In this document: in pieces, positions 52,287 through 60,682 of the stretch
Layout: every line of letters begins with the position of its first letter
Position numbering within the stretch: position 1 is the first letter of the stretch
Assembly (NCBI GenBank): GCA_943369295.1
Contig: CALRMU020000004.1
Coordinates: forward strand, 209,399-273,398
DNA length: 64,000 nucleotides
Direction: 5' to 3'
Origin: JAKRSE01 sp943369295
Lineage (GTDB): Bacteria > Armatimonadota > Fimbriimonadia > Fimbriimonadales > Fimbriimonadaceae
Position numbers and translations under genes: made by a program
The notes under the pieces: generated by a model
What the model was told of the DNA's origin: nothing
Database searches by the model: none
What the model saw: only the letters and a program-made list of their open reading frames with translations

Positions 52287-53033
52287 GTGGCCGACCTTCC
52301 TTCTATTCAATTACAAGCCCAGAAAATGGGCATTTCTTTGGAAAAAATTCCAGAGCACGTTGCGATCATTATGGATGGCAACGGAAGGTGGGCTACTCGT
52401 CAAGGTTTTGGCCGTTTGGTCGGCCACCGGCAAGGCTATCAGACTCTGCGCGAAGTTCTTTTAAGCGCGGATAGGCTAGGGGTCAAGTACCTGACCGTCT
52501 ATGGTTTCAGCGCAGAGAACTGGCGGAGACCGGAGGACGAAGTCGGCGGCTTGATGAAGCTTATCGATGAAGCAGCCCGTAAAGAGCTTCGTCGACTGGT
52601 TCAAGAGAATGTTCGTGTTTTTGTTGCCGGACGCATGGACGAGCTGCCTGCCTGGCTGAGAGACTCTCTCACCAGCTTGATAGAAGAGACCAAGAACAAC
52701 ACAGGCATCACCTTTATCCTCGCTATCAATTACGGGGGCAGGGCAGAGATTCTTGATGCAGTAAAGTCTTTACTGGCTTCTGGTGCAGATTCCGAGACCC
52801 TGACTGAGGAGTCGATGAGAGAGCACCTTTACTGCCCTCAGGTGCCCGATCCCGACCTTCTTATCCGCACTGCGGGTGAGATGAGGTGGAGCAACTTCCT
52901 GATTTGGCAGGCTGCCTACGCAGAGCTTTTCGTGACTCCTGTCGCCTGGCCCGAGTTTGGTGAGAAGGAGCTTCTGGAAGGTGTGAAGCAGTTCCAAAGC
53001 CGCGAGCGGAAGTTCGGCGGACTGAACTCTTAA
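52287..53033 (+). CDS. uppS: Isoprenyl (undecaprenyl) diphosphate synthase
   Basis: 248 aa from GTG 52287. HVAIIMDGNGRWATRQG has the catalytic Asp. GFSAENWRRPEDEV and LAINYGGRAEI are conserved, and DPDLLIRTAGEMRWSNFLIWQAAYAEL is the IPP-binding block. It builds C55-PP, the lipid carrier for peptidoglycan. RTAGEMR replaces the commoner RTSGExR. Last gene of the operon. Confidence 0.96.
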   Translation: MADLPSIQLQAQKMGISLEKIPEHVAIIMDGNGRWATRQGFGRLVGHRQGYQTLREVLLSADRLGVKYLTVYGFSAENWRRPEDEVGGLMKLIDEAARKELRRLVQENVRVFVAGRMDELPAWLRDSLTSLIEETKNNTGITFILAINYGGRAEILDAVKSLLASGADSETLTEESMREHLYCPQVPDPDLLIRTAGEMRWSNFLIWQAAYAELFVTPVAWPEFGEKELLEGVKQFQSRERKFGGLNS

Positions 53034-53062
53034 GGGGTACTCAGACACTGTTGGGTAGCAGG

Positions 53063-53800
53063 GGATGGCCCGCAAGGGCAGCCCCTGTTCAACTTCAGAG
53101 TATCTGCCCTCTTTATTAGCTAACACAGTGTTAGGGGGCCCCGTCCCGCTCAGCTCGCTGTCGGGCGGGATTGGCTAGATTGAAACTCTGCATTCACGAC
53201 CTAATCCTCGTGCCTCTGACAAGGTCGTGGCACCCGAAGGCCTTCATCATATGAAAATGGGTGACCGGGGATGGCCCGCAAGGGCAGCCCCTGTTCAACT
53301 TAAGAGTATCTGCCCTTATAAGTCTCTATCACAATGGTGGGGTGGCCCGTCCCGACCAGCTCTGCTGTCGGGCGGGAATTGATCAGACTGAAACTCTGCA
53401 TTCACGACCTAGTCCTCGTCCCTCTGACAAGGTCGTGGCACCCGAAGGCCATCATCGTATGAAAATGGGTGACCGGGAATGGCCCGCATGGGCAGCCCCG
53501 GTTAACTTAAGAGTATCTGCCCTCATAAGTCTCTATCACATTGGTGGGGTGCCCCGTCCCGATCAGCTCCGCTGTTGGGCGGGATTGGTTAGATTGAAAC
53601 TCTGCATTCACGACCTTGACCTCGTCCCTCTGACAAGGTCGTGGCACCCGAAGGCCTTCATCGTATGAAAATGGGTGACCGGGGATGGCCCGTATGGGCA
53701 GCCCCGGTGTTACTCATGAGTTTCTGGCCCCTTGATTCTTTAACACATTGGTGGGGTGTCCCGTCCCGAATAGCTTGGTGTCGGGCGGGAATTGACTGGT
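53063..53800. repeat. Tandem array of a 206-208-bp unit, four copies
   Basis: Copies begin near 53063, 53269, 53477 and 53683 (ATGGCCCG as the anchor); the last is truncated near 53800. Each of the first three holds the 43-bp palindrome at 53192-53234, 53400-53442 and 53606-53648, plus a second hairpin built on CCCGTCCCGA...TCGGGCGGG. Units differ by scattered substitutions. The palindrome is inverted relative to the copies at 45 kb. Short open frames inside are repeats, not genes. Confidence 0.92.
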
Positions 53801-53946
53801 CTTCGAGTTTGTTTCGAAGGTACGCAATTGCTCGGACCCTCCTCCTCTATAGGCAGAACGGGGCATAGAGGTTTTCTTGAATCCGGGGCTGCATCTCGTG
53901 CCTCGCTGCCATCCCCGGCCACCCCTGTATGGTGTGCATGACTCCT

Positions 53947-54762
53947 TTAAGCAATTCTGCGCCGAGCTTCCTCAATGGCAGCCCTAACATTCCAATCCCG
54001 CTCTTCCAGAATCTCCAAGGCTTCATCCATGGGGATCTGAGTGAGCTGAACCACGATGCGGCCGCACCTCTCTTTCAGCTTGACATTGGTGGCCTTTACG
54101 TCGACCATGAGGTTCTCGATGACCTTGCCGCTCAGCACCATCGCTGCGGTGGAAATGCGGTTGAGGACCAGCTTTTGTGAAGTGCCGGCCTTAAGCCGGG
54201 TCGAGCCGGTGAGGACCTCGGGGCCAGTGTGAAGAAGGATGGGATGATCAACGTGGTCGAAAAGGGGAGCGCCGGGATTATTGGCAATTCCGCAAGTCCA
54301 CAGCCCTTTCTGCCTGGCGTGGCGCATGGCGCCAATCACGTAAGGTGTTCGGCCGGAAGCGGCCAAGCCAATCACAATGTCATCAGGGGTGAGTCGAAGG
54401 GCGTTCATCTCCTCAACCGGAGCCAAGTCGTCATCCTCTGCGCCTTCAATGGCGACAGTATTGGCGGCAGCTCCACCAGCGACAAGGGCAATGAAGCGGT
54501 CAGGCTCAATGCCAAAGGTAGGAGGCATTTCTGCTGCGTCGGCTAAAGCGACCCGACCTGAGGTTCCAGCACCCACGTAGAGAATGCGTCCGCCCTTCTG
54601 AAAGGCTTCTGCTGCCCTAATAGCGGCCTCGGCGATATCCGCTTCGGCTTGGGAAAGGGCTTTGATAACAGCCTGCTCCTCCTCGTTCATCAAACGAACA
54701 ATCTCTGCGGCGGACATTTTGTCCAAACCGATTGACCGAGGATTGCGGCTTTCAGTTGTCAT
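53947..54762 (-). CDS. murQ: N-acetylmuramic acid 6-phosphate etherase
   Basis: 271 aa. TESRNPRSIGLDKMSAAEIVRLMNEEE is the MurQ start. GGRILYVGAGTSGRVALADAAEMPPTF is the SIS-domain phosphosugar site, and TGSTRLKAGTSQKLVLNRISTAAMV the second conserved block. It splits the lactyl ether of MurNAc-6P to GlcNAc-6P in peptidoglycan recycling. The C-terminal tail is shorter than in E. coli MurQ (298 aa) and ends in one helix. The adjacent kinase gene fits the preceding step. Confidence 0.95.
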   Translation of the reverse strand: MTTESRNPRSIGLDKMSAAEIVRLMNEEEQAVIKALSQAEADIAEAAIRAAEAFQKGGRILYVGAGTSGRVALADAAEMPPTFGIEPDRFIALVAGGAAANTVAIEGAEDDDLAPVEEMNALRLTPDDIVIGLAASGRTPYVIGAMRHARQKGLWTCGIANNPGAPLFDHVDHPILLHTGPEVLTGSTRLKAGTSQKLVLNRISTAAMVLSGKVIENLMVDVKATNVKLKERCGRIVVQLTQIPMDEALEILEERDWNVRAAIEEARRRIA

Positions 54763-54774
54763 GTCTCGGGTTCC

Positions 54775-55680
54775 TTAGTTTCCGTTTAAAGCGGTGCGTG
54801 CCAGCTGGCAGGCACCCCACACTGGTTCTCGCTGAGAGAAAGAATAGCTGAATTGGTCAGGAGAGCTTGATTCGTTGAGCAGATTGATGAACCAGGAGGG
54901 AAGTTCTGGGTCGGCTGACCAAAGCCCGCCGGCTAAGCAGAGGCTTATAGAGTCTTTTTCGATTCCAACCTTTCCTAGGTGGAAGAAGATCAACTCTGCC
55001 AAGCCTAAGAGGCTCTCTCCGGGAATCTCAACAATAGGGCGTCCCTCCTGCTTCCAGGCTTCAAGTATCGGAACAATGAGGCGGCAGGTCTGCTGGGCAC
55101 GGTCGGGAGCCTTGTAGAAGGCTGCCAGGATTTCGTCAGTCTCTCTGGTTCCCCAAATTTCTTCAACTGCCCGCCAGAGTTCGGGAGAGGAACCATCCTC
55201 ACCCACACGAATCAGTTCGGCTAGAACCGTTCGGCAGATGGTGAAAACGCTGCCTGGGTCGCCTCCGAGCAGGGGGCCTCCACCGCTGGTTTTTACAAGG
55301 TCTCCCAGTGGAGTTTTTGAACAGATGAGAGTTCCAGTCCCTGCGATCACCAGAAGGTCGGTTCCAGCCGGGGCTGCGGCAAAGGCGGCCGCGTAGTCAG
55401 CGTAGGCTGCAGCTGGTGCACCGGTCAGCTCTTTTAAGTATCTCTGGGCTTCTGAAATGGCCTTGGTGCCAAGAAGTCCGCTTAGACACCCGGCGACGGC
55501 ATCAACCTTTGGGCAGCCCTCTAAGGCTTGTCGGCAGTGCCGATCAAGAAGTGAGAAGGGGGTTTGAGACCAATTGGCAGCTCCGGAAGAACCTGTGAAA
55601 AGGACCTCATCCGTAGCGGAATCCAGCACCATGACCCTCAGAGAGGATCCGCCTCCGTCCAATCCCAAAAGCTTCGCCAT
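54775..55680 (-). CDS. BadF/BadG-type amino-sugar kinase (MurK-like)
   Basis: 301 aa. LLGLDGGGSSLRVMVLD is the phosphate-1 site of the ASKHA kinases. IAGTGTLICSK is phosphate 2, and SGGGPLLGGDPGS the conserved middle. The family contains GlcNAc kinase and MurK, which phosphorylates MurNAc at C6. Standing next to murQ, with 12 nt between, it most likely supplies MurNAc-6P. Specificity was not tested. Confidence 0.88.
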   Translation of the reverse strand: MAKLLGLDGGGSSLRVMVLDSATDEVLFTGSSGAANWSQTPFSLLDRHCRQALEGCPKVDAVAGCLSGLLGTKAISEAQRYLKELTGAPAAAYADYAAAFAAAPAGTDLLVIAGTGTLICSKTPLGDLVKTSGGGPLLGGDPGSVFTICRTVLAELIRVGEDGSSPELWRAVEEIWGTRETDEILAAFYKAPDRAQQTCRLIVPILEAWKQEGRPIVEIPGESLLGLAELIFFHLGKVGIEKDSISLCLAGGLWSADPELPSWFINLLNESSSPDQFSYSFSQREPVWGACQLARTALNGN

Positions 55681-55684
55681 GGCT

Positions 55685-56674
55685 CTAGCTGGCCAAATGC
55701 TTCACGTAGGCTTCCACGCCTTCTTCAACCGTTCTGAAGCGGACATCACATCCAGTGGCTCTCAGCTTGGTCAAATCGGCTTGGGTGTAGTTCTGGTACT
55801 TGCCCTTTAGTGCTTCGGGGAAGGCAATGTATTCCAGCTGTCCTCCAGCGATCATTTCTTCTCGGGTCAGCTTTGACTCGCCGTTTAGTGATCTCAGAGT
55901 GTTCACAGTGGTGGTGGCGATATCGTTGAAAGGCTGGGCGCGGCCCGTGCCGCAGTTGTAGATTCCGCTGGCACCCTTGTTCTGCCAGAACCAGATGTTC
56001 GTGGCGACAACATCTTCCACGTAGACAAAGTCTCTCAGCTGGCCGCCGTTTTCGTAGCCTTCAATGCCTTCAAAAAGAGCGACCTTGCCTTCGGCCTTGA
56101 ACTTGTTGAAATTATGAAAAGCAACGGAAGCCATGCGTCCCTTGTGGTTTTCGCCGGGACCGTAAACGTTGAAATAGCGGAAGCCGACGATCTGGCTTTC
56201 CGTGGTGGCTAGTCTTGGCCTCACCACTTGGTCGAAGAGCAGCTTGCTGTAGCCGTAAACGTTCAGAGGGCCTTCGCATTCTGGTTCTTCTCTAAATCCC
56301 TTCAGGGCCGGTCCGTAGGTGGCAGCGCTGGAGGCATAGATCAAGGGCACCCTATGGGCCTGGCACCAATCCAGCAGGTTCAAGGAGTAACGATAGTTGT
56401 TGGCCATCATGTAGCGGCCATCGTGCTCCATGGTGTCGCTGCAGGCGCCTTGATGGAAAATGGCCTCAACCTCGCCAAATGTTCCTGCGACCAGCATTTC
56501 AAGAAACTCGCTCTTATCAACGTAGTCGCTGATTTCCAGATCGACCAGATTCTTGAACTTGTCTGCCTTGGTGAGGTTGTCAACGGCGATGACGTCTTTT
56601 CGGCCGAGACGATTGAGCCCTTTCACCAGCTGGCTGCCAATGAATCCCGCCGCACCCGTCACAATGATCGCCAT
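55685..56674 (-). CDS. hldD: ADP-glyceromanno-heptose 6-epimerase
   Basis: 329 aa from ATG 56674; the frame open to 56767 has no fold before it. MAIIVTGAAGFIGSQLVKGLNRLG is the NAD site. FHQGACSDTMEHDGRYMMANNYRYS and YASSAATYGPALKGFREEPECEGPLNVYGYSKLLFDQ hold the Tyr-x-x-x-Lys catalytic pair and the signature of this epimerase. It makes ADP-L-glycero-heptose for LPS inner core, so the cell likely has an outer membrane with heptose. The end sits 4 nt from the kinase start. Confidence 0.92.
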   Translation of the reverse strand: MAIIVTGAAGFIGSQLVKGLNRLGRKDVIAVDNLTKADKFKNLVDLEISDYVDKSEFLEMLVAGTFGEVEAIFHQGACSDTMEHDGRYMMANNYRYSLNLLDWCQAHRVPLIYASSAATYGPALKGFREEPECEGPLNVYGYSKLLFDQVVRPRLATTESQIVGFRYFNVYGPGENHKGRMASVAFHNFNKFKAEGKVALFEGIEGYENGGQLRDFVYVEDVVATNIWFWQNKGASGIYNCGTGRAQPFNDIATTTVNTLRSLNGESKLTREEMIAGGQLEYIAFPEALKGKYQNYTQADLTKLRATGCDVRFRTVEEGVEAYVKHLAS

Positions 56675-56822
56675 TTCGACTACCGAGTTTACTCGGCAGG
56701 GGGCATTGGACCCCATCTTTGGAACTTTAGGGCCAACTTGAAGACCATTATTAAAGGTAGAACGCAACGAGCCTCAATAATTCTGAGTAGCGAGTTTAAT
56801 AGATTCTCAATCGAGGACGACG

Positions 56823-57224
56823 ATGGCACAGACTCACCTCCATGAAATCCCGGCACGGGACCCCATTTCAGGCCAGAAGCTGGTCGTGACAGAACTGACA
56901 ACGGAAGACGGCAGTGTCACGATCAAGGGCAGGTTTAAGGTACCTGCCATTGCCAGGCTTGAACAAAACCACCAGGATTTTCTGGATGTCTTTCTGCGAG
57001 CCAGGGGAGTCATCAGCACAGTTGAAAAAGAACTGGGCATCAGCTACCCCACCGTCCGAGCCAGACTGGACTCACTTTTGGAAGCTCTTGAACTGCACCC
57101 CATTAAGCCCCGCGATAGAAGGCCCGAGGAGACCGAACTGAAAAGATCGATTCTGGCCCAACTTGAAGAAGGGACCATCACCGCTGATGAAGCCAAGGCC
57201 AAACTGAAGGGAGCCGCACAGTGA
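56823..57224 (+). CDS. DUF2089-family protein lacking the zinc cysteines
   Basis: 133 aa. The helix-turn-helix segment LDVFLRARGVISTVEKELGISYPTVRARLDSLLEAL is the hallmark DUF2089 block. In the family the N-terminus is a zinc ribbon starting CPVCG; here the matching stretch reads DPISGQKLVVTELTTEDGSVTIKGRF with no Cys at all. The zinc site has been lost while the fold pattern remains. Likely a DNA-binding regulator. The stop overlaps the next start (GTGA), so it may act with the DUF4097 protein it is coupled to. Confidence 0.85.
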   Translation: MAQTHLHEIPARDPISGQKLVVTELTTEDGSVTIKGRFKVPAIARLEQNHQDFLDVFLRARGVISTVEKELGISYPTVRARLDSLLEALELHPIKPRDRRPEETELKRSILAQLEEGTITADEAKAKLKGAAQ

Positions 57225-58525
57225 AGGACGAAATTCGAAGAATTATGAATCTGGTGAAGGAGGGCAAGCTCTCTCCTGAAGATGCCGCTGAACTGGTGGA
57301 AGCCTTTCAGGACGGCGACGAGAACCTGAAGCAGGAAGAAAAGGTCGCGGCTGGTGCAAGTGCTGGCACGGCTGAATCTGGTTCCGCTTCGACCGGTTCT
57401 TCATCCTCGGCTGGCGCACCAAAAACTGATAATCCGGTTTCCAGCTTCCTCGGCTTTGTCGAAGGATTGGCCAAGGATGTCACAAAGGACATCGATTGGA
57501 CGAAGGTCAATTCTCAGGTTCGAGAAGGCGTGACTAAGGGAGTCGAAGCCGTGAAGAAAGCGGCGGAAGAAGCCAAGCTCGGTCAAGGAATTGGGTTCCT
57601 TTTTGGCATCCACGAAAGCAAGGTTGTCAGCCTTCCTCTTTCTGTGCCCGAAGGCAAGGTCTTGAGAATCGAAGCTTCGTCTGGAGCAGTCAGCTTGGTT
57701 GGTTCGACAGAACTTGGCCAGGTGAGGGTTCATGCCGGATTCAAGGCTGCCAACCAAGAAGAAGCCAAAAGAAAGGCCGCTCTCTACACGCCCGTCCTTG
57801 AAGAGAACGAGCAGTATGTGACTTTGAAGCTGCAGGAAGGCCCTGACAGTCAGATCGATGCCTCGATCAACGTTGCGCCAAATACGCCTGTGGAAATCAA
57901 GAGCAGCTCTGGTCGAGTGGTCGTCCGAGATATGACGGCTTCGGTCAAGGTTGTTGCCCAGAGCGCAGGTTTTGAAGGAACTGGATTGAAGGGTGCGGTT
58001 GACGTTTCCCTCGCTTCAGGGTCTAGCAGGCTTGTCGACTGTGACGGTCCTTTTGTGACCTTGGAATCCAAGTCTGGCGACATGGATCTCAAGAGGGTGA
58101 AGGGAGTCGTCACAGCTCGATCTTCCTCCGGTGATATTCATCTGGCCGAATGCGCGGTCCGAACTTTGAACATCGATGTAGCCTCGGGTGAGGTTGAAGT
58201 CGACCTCAACCAGCCTGTCATGGGTTCCGTGTCGGTGCGGGCCGTCTCGGGCGACGTAAGGCTCTCGGTTCCTGATGGCTGCGAAGCTTTGGTCAACCTC
58301 TCGACTCTGCAGGGAGATATCGTTTCTGATATCGAGCTGGAAGATCAGCAGGAGATCACGGGCAAGCTGTCTGGACGCCTTGGCGCTGGCTCGGGTCAGA
58401 TTGACCTCAGCACGGTCAGCGGTGATGTGACACTTTCTCTCAGGAACTCGGCGAGCGTTTCATCGACTCCTAACGAGGAGACCGTGACACCTCCGGCCGA
58501 GCCTCAGGCTCCGACCGAAGGCTGA
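57221..58525 (+). CDS. DUF4097-like adhesin with short-C-terminal-domain-like head
   Basis: 434 aa from GTG 57221. Residues 1-40 (IRRIMNLVKEGKLSPEDAAELVEAF) are a SHOCT-like helical pair. Then a Ser/Gly/Ala linker to about 75 and helical SSFLGFVEGLAKDV. From about 145 a beta-helix of repeated strands (IEASSGAVSLVG, IKSSSGRVVVRD, LESKSGDMDLKRV, ARSSSGDIHLAE, SGEVEVDLN, SGDVRLSVP) is DUF4097/YvlB-like. No signal peptide. Translated with DUF2089 upstream: together these often sit in stress or envelope operons. Confidence 0.85.
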   Translation: MKDEIRRIMNLVKEGKLSPEDAAELVEAFQDGDENLKQEEKVAAGASAGTAESGSASTGSSSSAGAPKTDNPVSSFLGFVEGLAKDVTKDIDWTKVNSQVREGVTKGVEAVKKAAEEAKLGQGIGFLFGIHESKVVSLPLSVPEGKVLRIEASSGAVSLVGSTELGQVRVHAGFKAANQEEAKRKAALYTPVLEENEQYVTLKLQEGPDSQIDASINVAPNTPVEIKSSSGRVVVRDMTASVKVVAQSAGFEGTGLKGAVDVSLASGSSRLVDCDGPFVTLESKSGDMDLKRVKGVVTARSSSGDIHLAECAVRTLNIDVASGEVEVDLNQPVMGSVSVRAVSGDVRLSVPDGCEALVNLSTLQGDIVSDIELEDQQEITGKLSGRLGAGSGQIDLSTVSGDVTLSLRNSASVSSTPNEETVTPPAEPQAPTEG

Positions 58526-58532
58526 AAAGGAC

Positions 58533-58697
58533 ATGGCACAGGTTCACGATCTAAGCAGGTCTGAGAAAGACGACCAGGGCAAGTCTTCTCGAAAGATGGA
58601 TTCCACCTACGGTCTGATTGATGGCTTCTTTGATCTGGTGAGTCTGTTGTTCTGGCCCTTCCGTTGGCTTCTAAAGACCTTGATGTTCTGGGTCTGA
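58533..58697 (+). CDS. Small hydrophobic-tail peptide (54 aa)
   Basis: ATG 58533 follows the DUF4097 stop by 7 nt, with AAAAGG just ahead. MAQVHDLSRSEKDDQGKSS is a polar head, then GLIDGFFDLVSLLFWPFRWLLKTLMFWV, a hydrophobic, Trp/Phe-rich tail that would insert in or lie on a membrane. Unknown family. It is tightly coupled to the two genes upstream and is followed by a strong terminator, so the operon is three genes. Confidence 0.6.
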   Translation: MAQVHDLSRSEKDDQGKSSRKMDSTYGLIDGFFDLVSLLFWPFRWLLKTLMFWV

Positions 58698-58713
58698 TTG
58701 AGAGCTGGATTAA

Positions 58714-58757
58714 AGAGAGGCGGCTATCCAATGGATAGCCGCCTCTCTTTTTGTTTT
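58714..58757 (+). terminator. Strong rho-independent terminator
   Basis: AGAGAGGCGGCTATCC, loop AAT, GGATAGCCGCCTCTCT, then TTTTGTTTT. A perfect 16-bp stem. Confidence 0.95.
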
Positions 58758-58785
58758 CGTTGATCTTCGGGCTCTGATTCGGATC

Positions 58786-59814
58786 TTATGCGCCTTGAGC
58801 CGGCTTGATTGATTTGAAGACCGCCTCATGCAGCTGAAGATAGGGTGCCCCGGCCGGAGTCCTCATTTGCAGAGCCCAGCACCTCTGGCCTTCTGCCAAG
58901 AGAATGACCTGAATCTGAATCTGCCCGCTGGGTGAATCTGCCGTGGCGAAAATTCTGCGACCGTTTAGGGTGCCCAGCTTCACCTGCTCCACATCAGGGG
59001 TGATGTTCTTAAAGCCTTCCTTTTCTAGGCTGGTTCCATAAGCTCCCACCCAGCCGCCAAGGTCAAGAGCCTGAGACGGCTTGATCTGGAAGAATGAGAG
59101 GGCAATATCGATGCCTTCTTCGCGCCCAGACCATTCTTTGATTGAGGCGAAGATTGAGTCGGTGCCGGGTTCGGCTGGCCGAGTACGTGGCGTCAAAGCC
59201 ACTGGCGACTTTAGGCTGAGGTAGGCGCCAGCCAGAAGGATCGGCTTGTCTGGAAGAGGCCGGGGTTGGGGGGCAGGCTGAATCTGAGCGTTGAGGGTGC
59301 CCCATGTTGAGTAGAGTCCTTCCTGCTCGGGAGCGGCGCTGATGGCGACTGATTCCTGCAGACCCTGCAGAGTTTCCTCGTCAAGGGTTCCTGAATCTGG
59401 TTTCAGGTCAACCTGCCAGGCTTCGTTTCCAGACTTGGCCCGCGAGATGGCACGGGTCACACCTTTGGTGTCTTGAACCAGCAGAATGCTGCCCATATGT
59501 CCGCCGAGGGTGGCGGGCTGAAGCACAAAGCCTTTCTGAAGGCCAAGCTGCCTTCTGGCTACGATGTCCAGGGCTGCTTCGGGAGCAAAGTGAGGAGACT
59601 TCCACCTTTCATAAGAGATGGTTGCCGTGACTCCCATGCCTTTGCTGACCCAAACAAATCGTTCAACCGATTGGGGGGTGCTGGGGTCGGGGCCAGCCTG
59701 TGATAGGGCAGGCTCCGCCGGAAGATAGAGTGATAGACCTGCCTCCTGCAGTTCTCGGAGCTCCCATCCCTGGGCCGAGAATGCAACGCAGGCTAATCCA
59801 AAAGCCGCGTACAT
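58786..59814 (-). CDS. Secreted protein of unknown function
   Basis: 342 aa from ATG 59814. Residues 1-16 look like a signal peptide (MYAAFGLACVAFSAQG). Two similar halves are visible: an N-terminal part (LREL...LSLYLPAEPALSQ, VWVSKGMGVTATISYERW) and a C-terminal part (ILLAGAYLSLKSPVAL, EEGIDIALSFFQI), suggesting a duplicated beta domain. I do not recognise the family. It ends the M24-gluQ-58786 group with a 21-nt spacing to gluQ. Confidence 0.7.
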   Translation of the reverse strand: MYAAFGLACVAFSAQGWELRELQEAGLSLYLPAEPALSQAGPDPSTPQSVERFVWVSKGMGVTATISYERWKSPHFAPEAALDIVARRQLGLQKGFVLQPATLGGHMGSILLVQDTKGVTRAISRAKSGNEAWQVDLKPDSGTLDEETLQGLQESVAISAAPEQEGLYSTWGTLNAQIQPAPQPRPLPDKPILLAGAYLSLKSPVALTPRTRPAEPGTDSIFASIKEWSGREEGIDIALSFFQIKPSQALDLGGWVGAYGTSLEKEGFKNITPDVEQVKLGTLNGRRIFATADSPSGQIQIQVILLAEGQRCWALQMRTPAGAPYLQLHEAVFKSIKPAQGA

Positions 59815-59835
59815 CAAGGATTAAGACGCTTGGTC

Positions 59836-60681
59836 TCACGCCAAAGGCTCAAGACTCTCGAATGCCTGGGCCAGAACCTGATCTGAACTCAAACCTTCGC
59901 TGCGAAGAGTCCTGATGGCCAGTGAGTTGACGTGCTTTGCCAGCCTCTCGCCGTGTGCGTTTACCGCCAATCTGTGGTGGCGATAAAGGGGTGTGGGCAG
60001 ATTGAGAACAGACTGCAGAAGCCGATGCAGATGGCAGGCAGGGAGGAGATCACGACCTCTCGTCACAAGATCGATCTGCTGCCAGGAATCATCGACGACC
60101 ACGGCCAAGTGGTAGCTGTAGCCTCCTTCGCGCCTTGCCAGAATTGGATCCCCGAATAGTGTGGGAACGACCTGAAAGGTGCCTTGGTTTAAGTCGGTGA
60201 AGGAAAGAGGGCCAGCTTGCAAAGAGGCTTTTTCAGCATCGAGCCTGAAGGTGTGAGGTTGACCAGCTTGGATTCTCTCTGCTGCCTCATGCGGGGGCAG
60301 ACCCCGGCAGGTGCCGGGATAGAGAATGCCTTCGGGGCCGTGGGGAGCGCTGCCGATGCGGCGAATCTCTTCGTTGATCTCTTTGCGGCTGCAGAAGCAG
60401 GGGTAGATCAGACTCTTCTCATTTAGAATTCCAATCGCCTGGTCGTAGGCTTCGTGCCGATTTGACTGCCTGAGCGGCAGCTTGGACGACTCAATGCCCA
60501 GCCAGGCAAGGTCTTCAATCAGCCATTCCTCGAATTCTGGTCGACACCTTTCGGGATCCAAGTCTTCGATGCGGACCAGAAAGTCGCCTCCTTCTGCCCA
60601 CTCTCGGCTCTGCCAGGCGCTGAAAGCGTGACCCAAGTGGAGCAGACCAGTGGGAGAAGGGGCGAATCGGGTGGTCGGCAT
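59836..60681 (-). CDS. gluQ: Glutamyl-Q tRNA(Asp) synthetase
   Basis: 281 aa. RFAPSPTGLLHLGHAFSAW is the class I HIGH region. RIEDLDPERCRPEFEEWLIEDLAWLGIE is the catalytic core. CFCSRKE and YPGTC give zinc-type Cys, and HGERLAKH is the KMSKS-like loop. It has no tRNA-anticodon-binding C-terminal domain, the mark of GluQRS, which glutamylates queuosine in tRNA-Asp. Just 1 nt from the M24 stop. It needs queuosine genes elsewhere. Confidence 0.94.
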   Translation of the reverse strand: MPTTRFAPSPTGLLHLGHAFSAWQSREWAEGGDFLVRIEDLDPERCRPEFEEWLIEDLAWLGIESSKLPLRQSNRHEAYDQAIGILNEKSLIYPCFCSRKEINEEIRRIGSAPHGPEGILYPGTCRGLPPHEAAERIQAGQPHTFRLDAEKASLQAGPLSFTDLNQGTFQVVPTLFGDPILARREGGYSYHLAVVVDDSWQQIDLVTRGRDLLPACHLHRLLQSVLNLPTPLYRHHRLAVNAHGERLAKHVNSLAIRTLRSEGLSSDQVLAQAFESLEPLA

Positions 60682-60682
60682 T

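Noticed and set aside
53063..53800. CRISPR array
   Set aside because: Units are about 207 bp and the whole unit repeats. There are no short repeats with unique spacers and no cas genes.
53261..53868. Small open frames in the tandem array
   Set aside because: They follow the repeat units, run through hairpins and vary by substitution without codon-like pattern.
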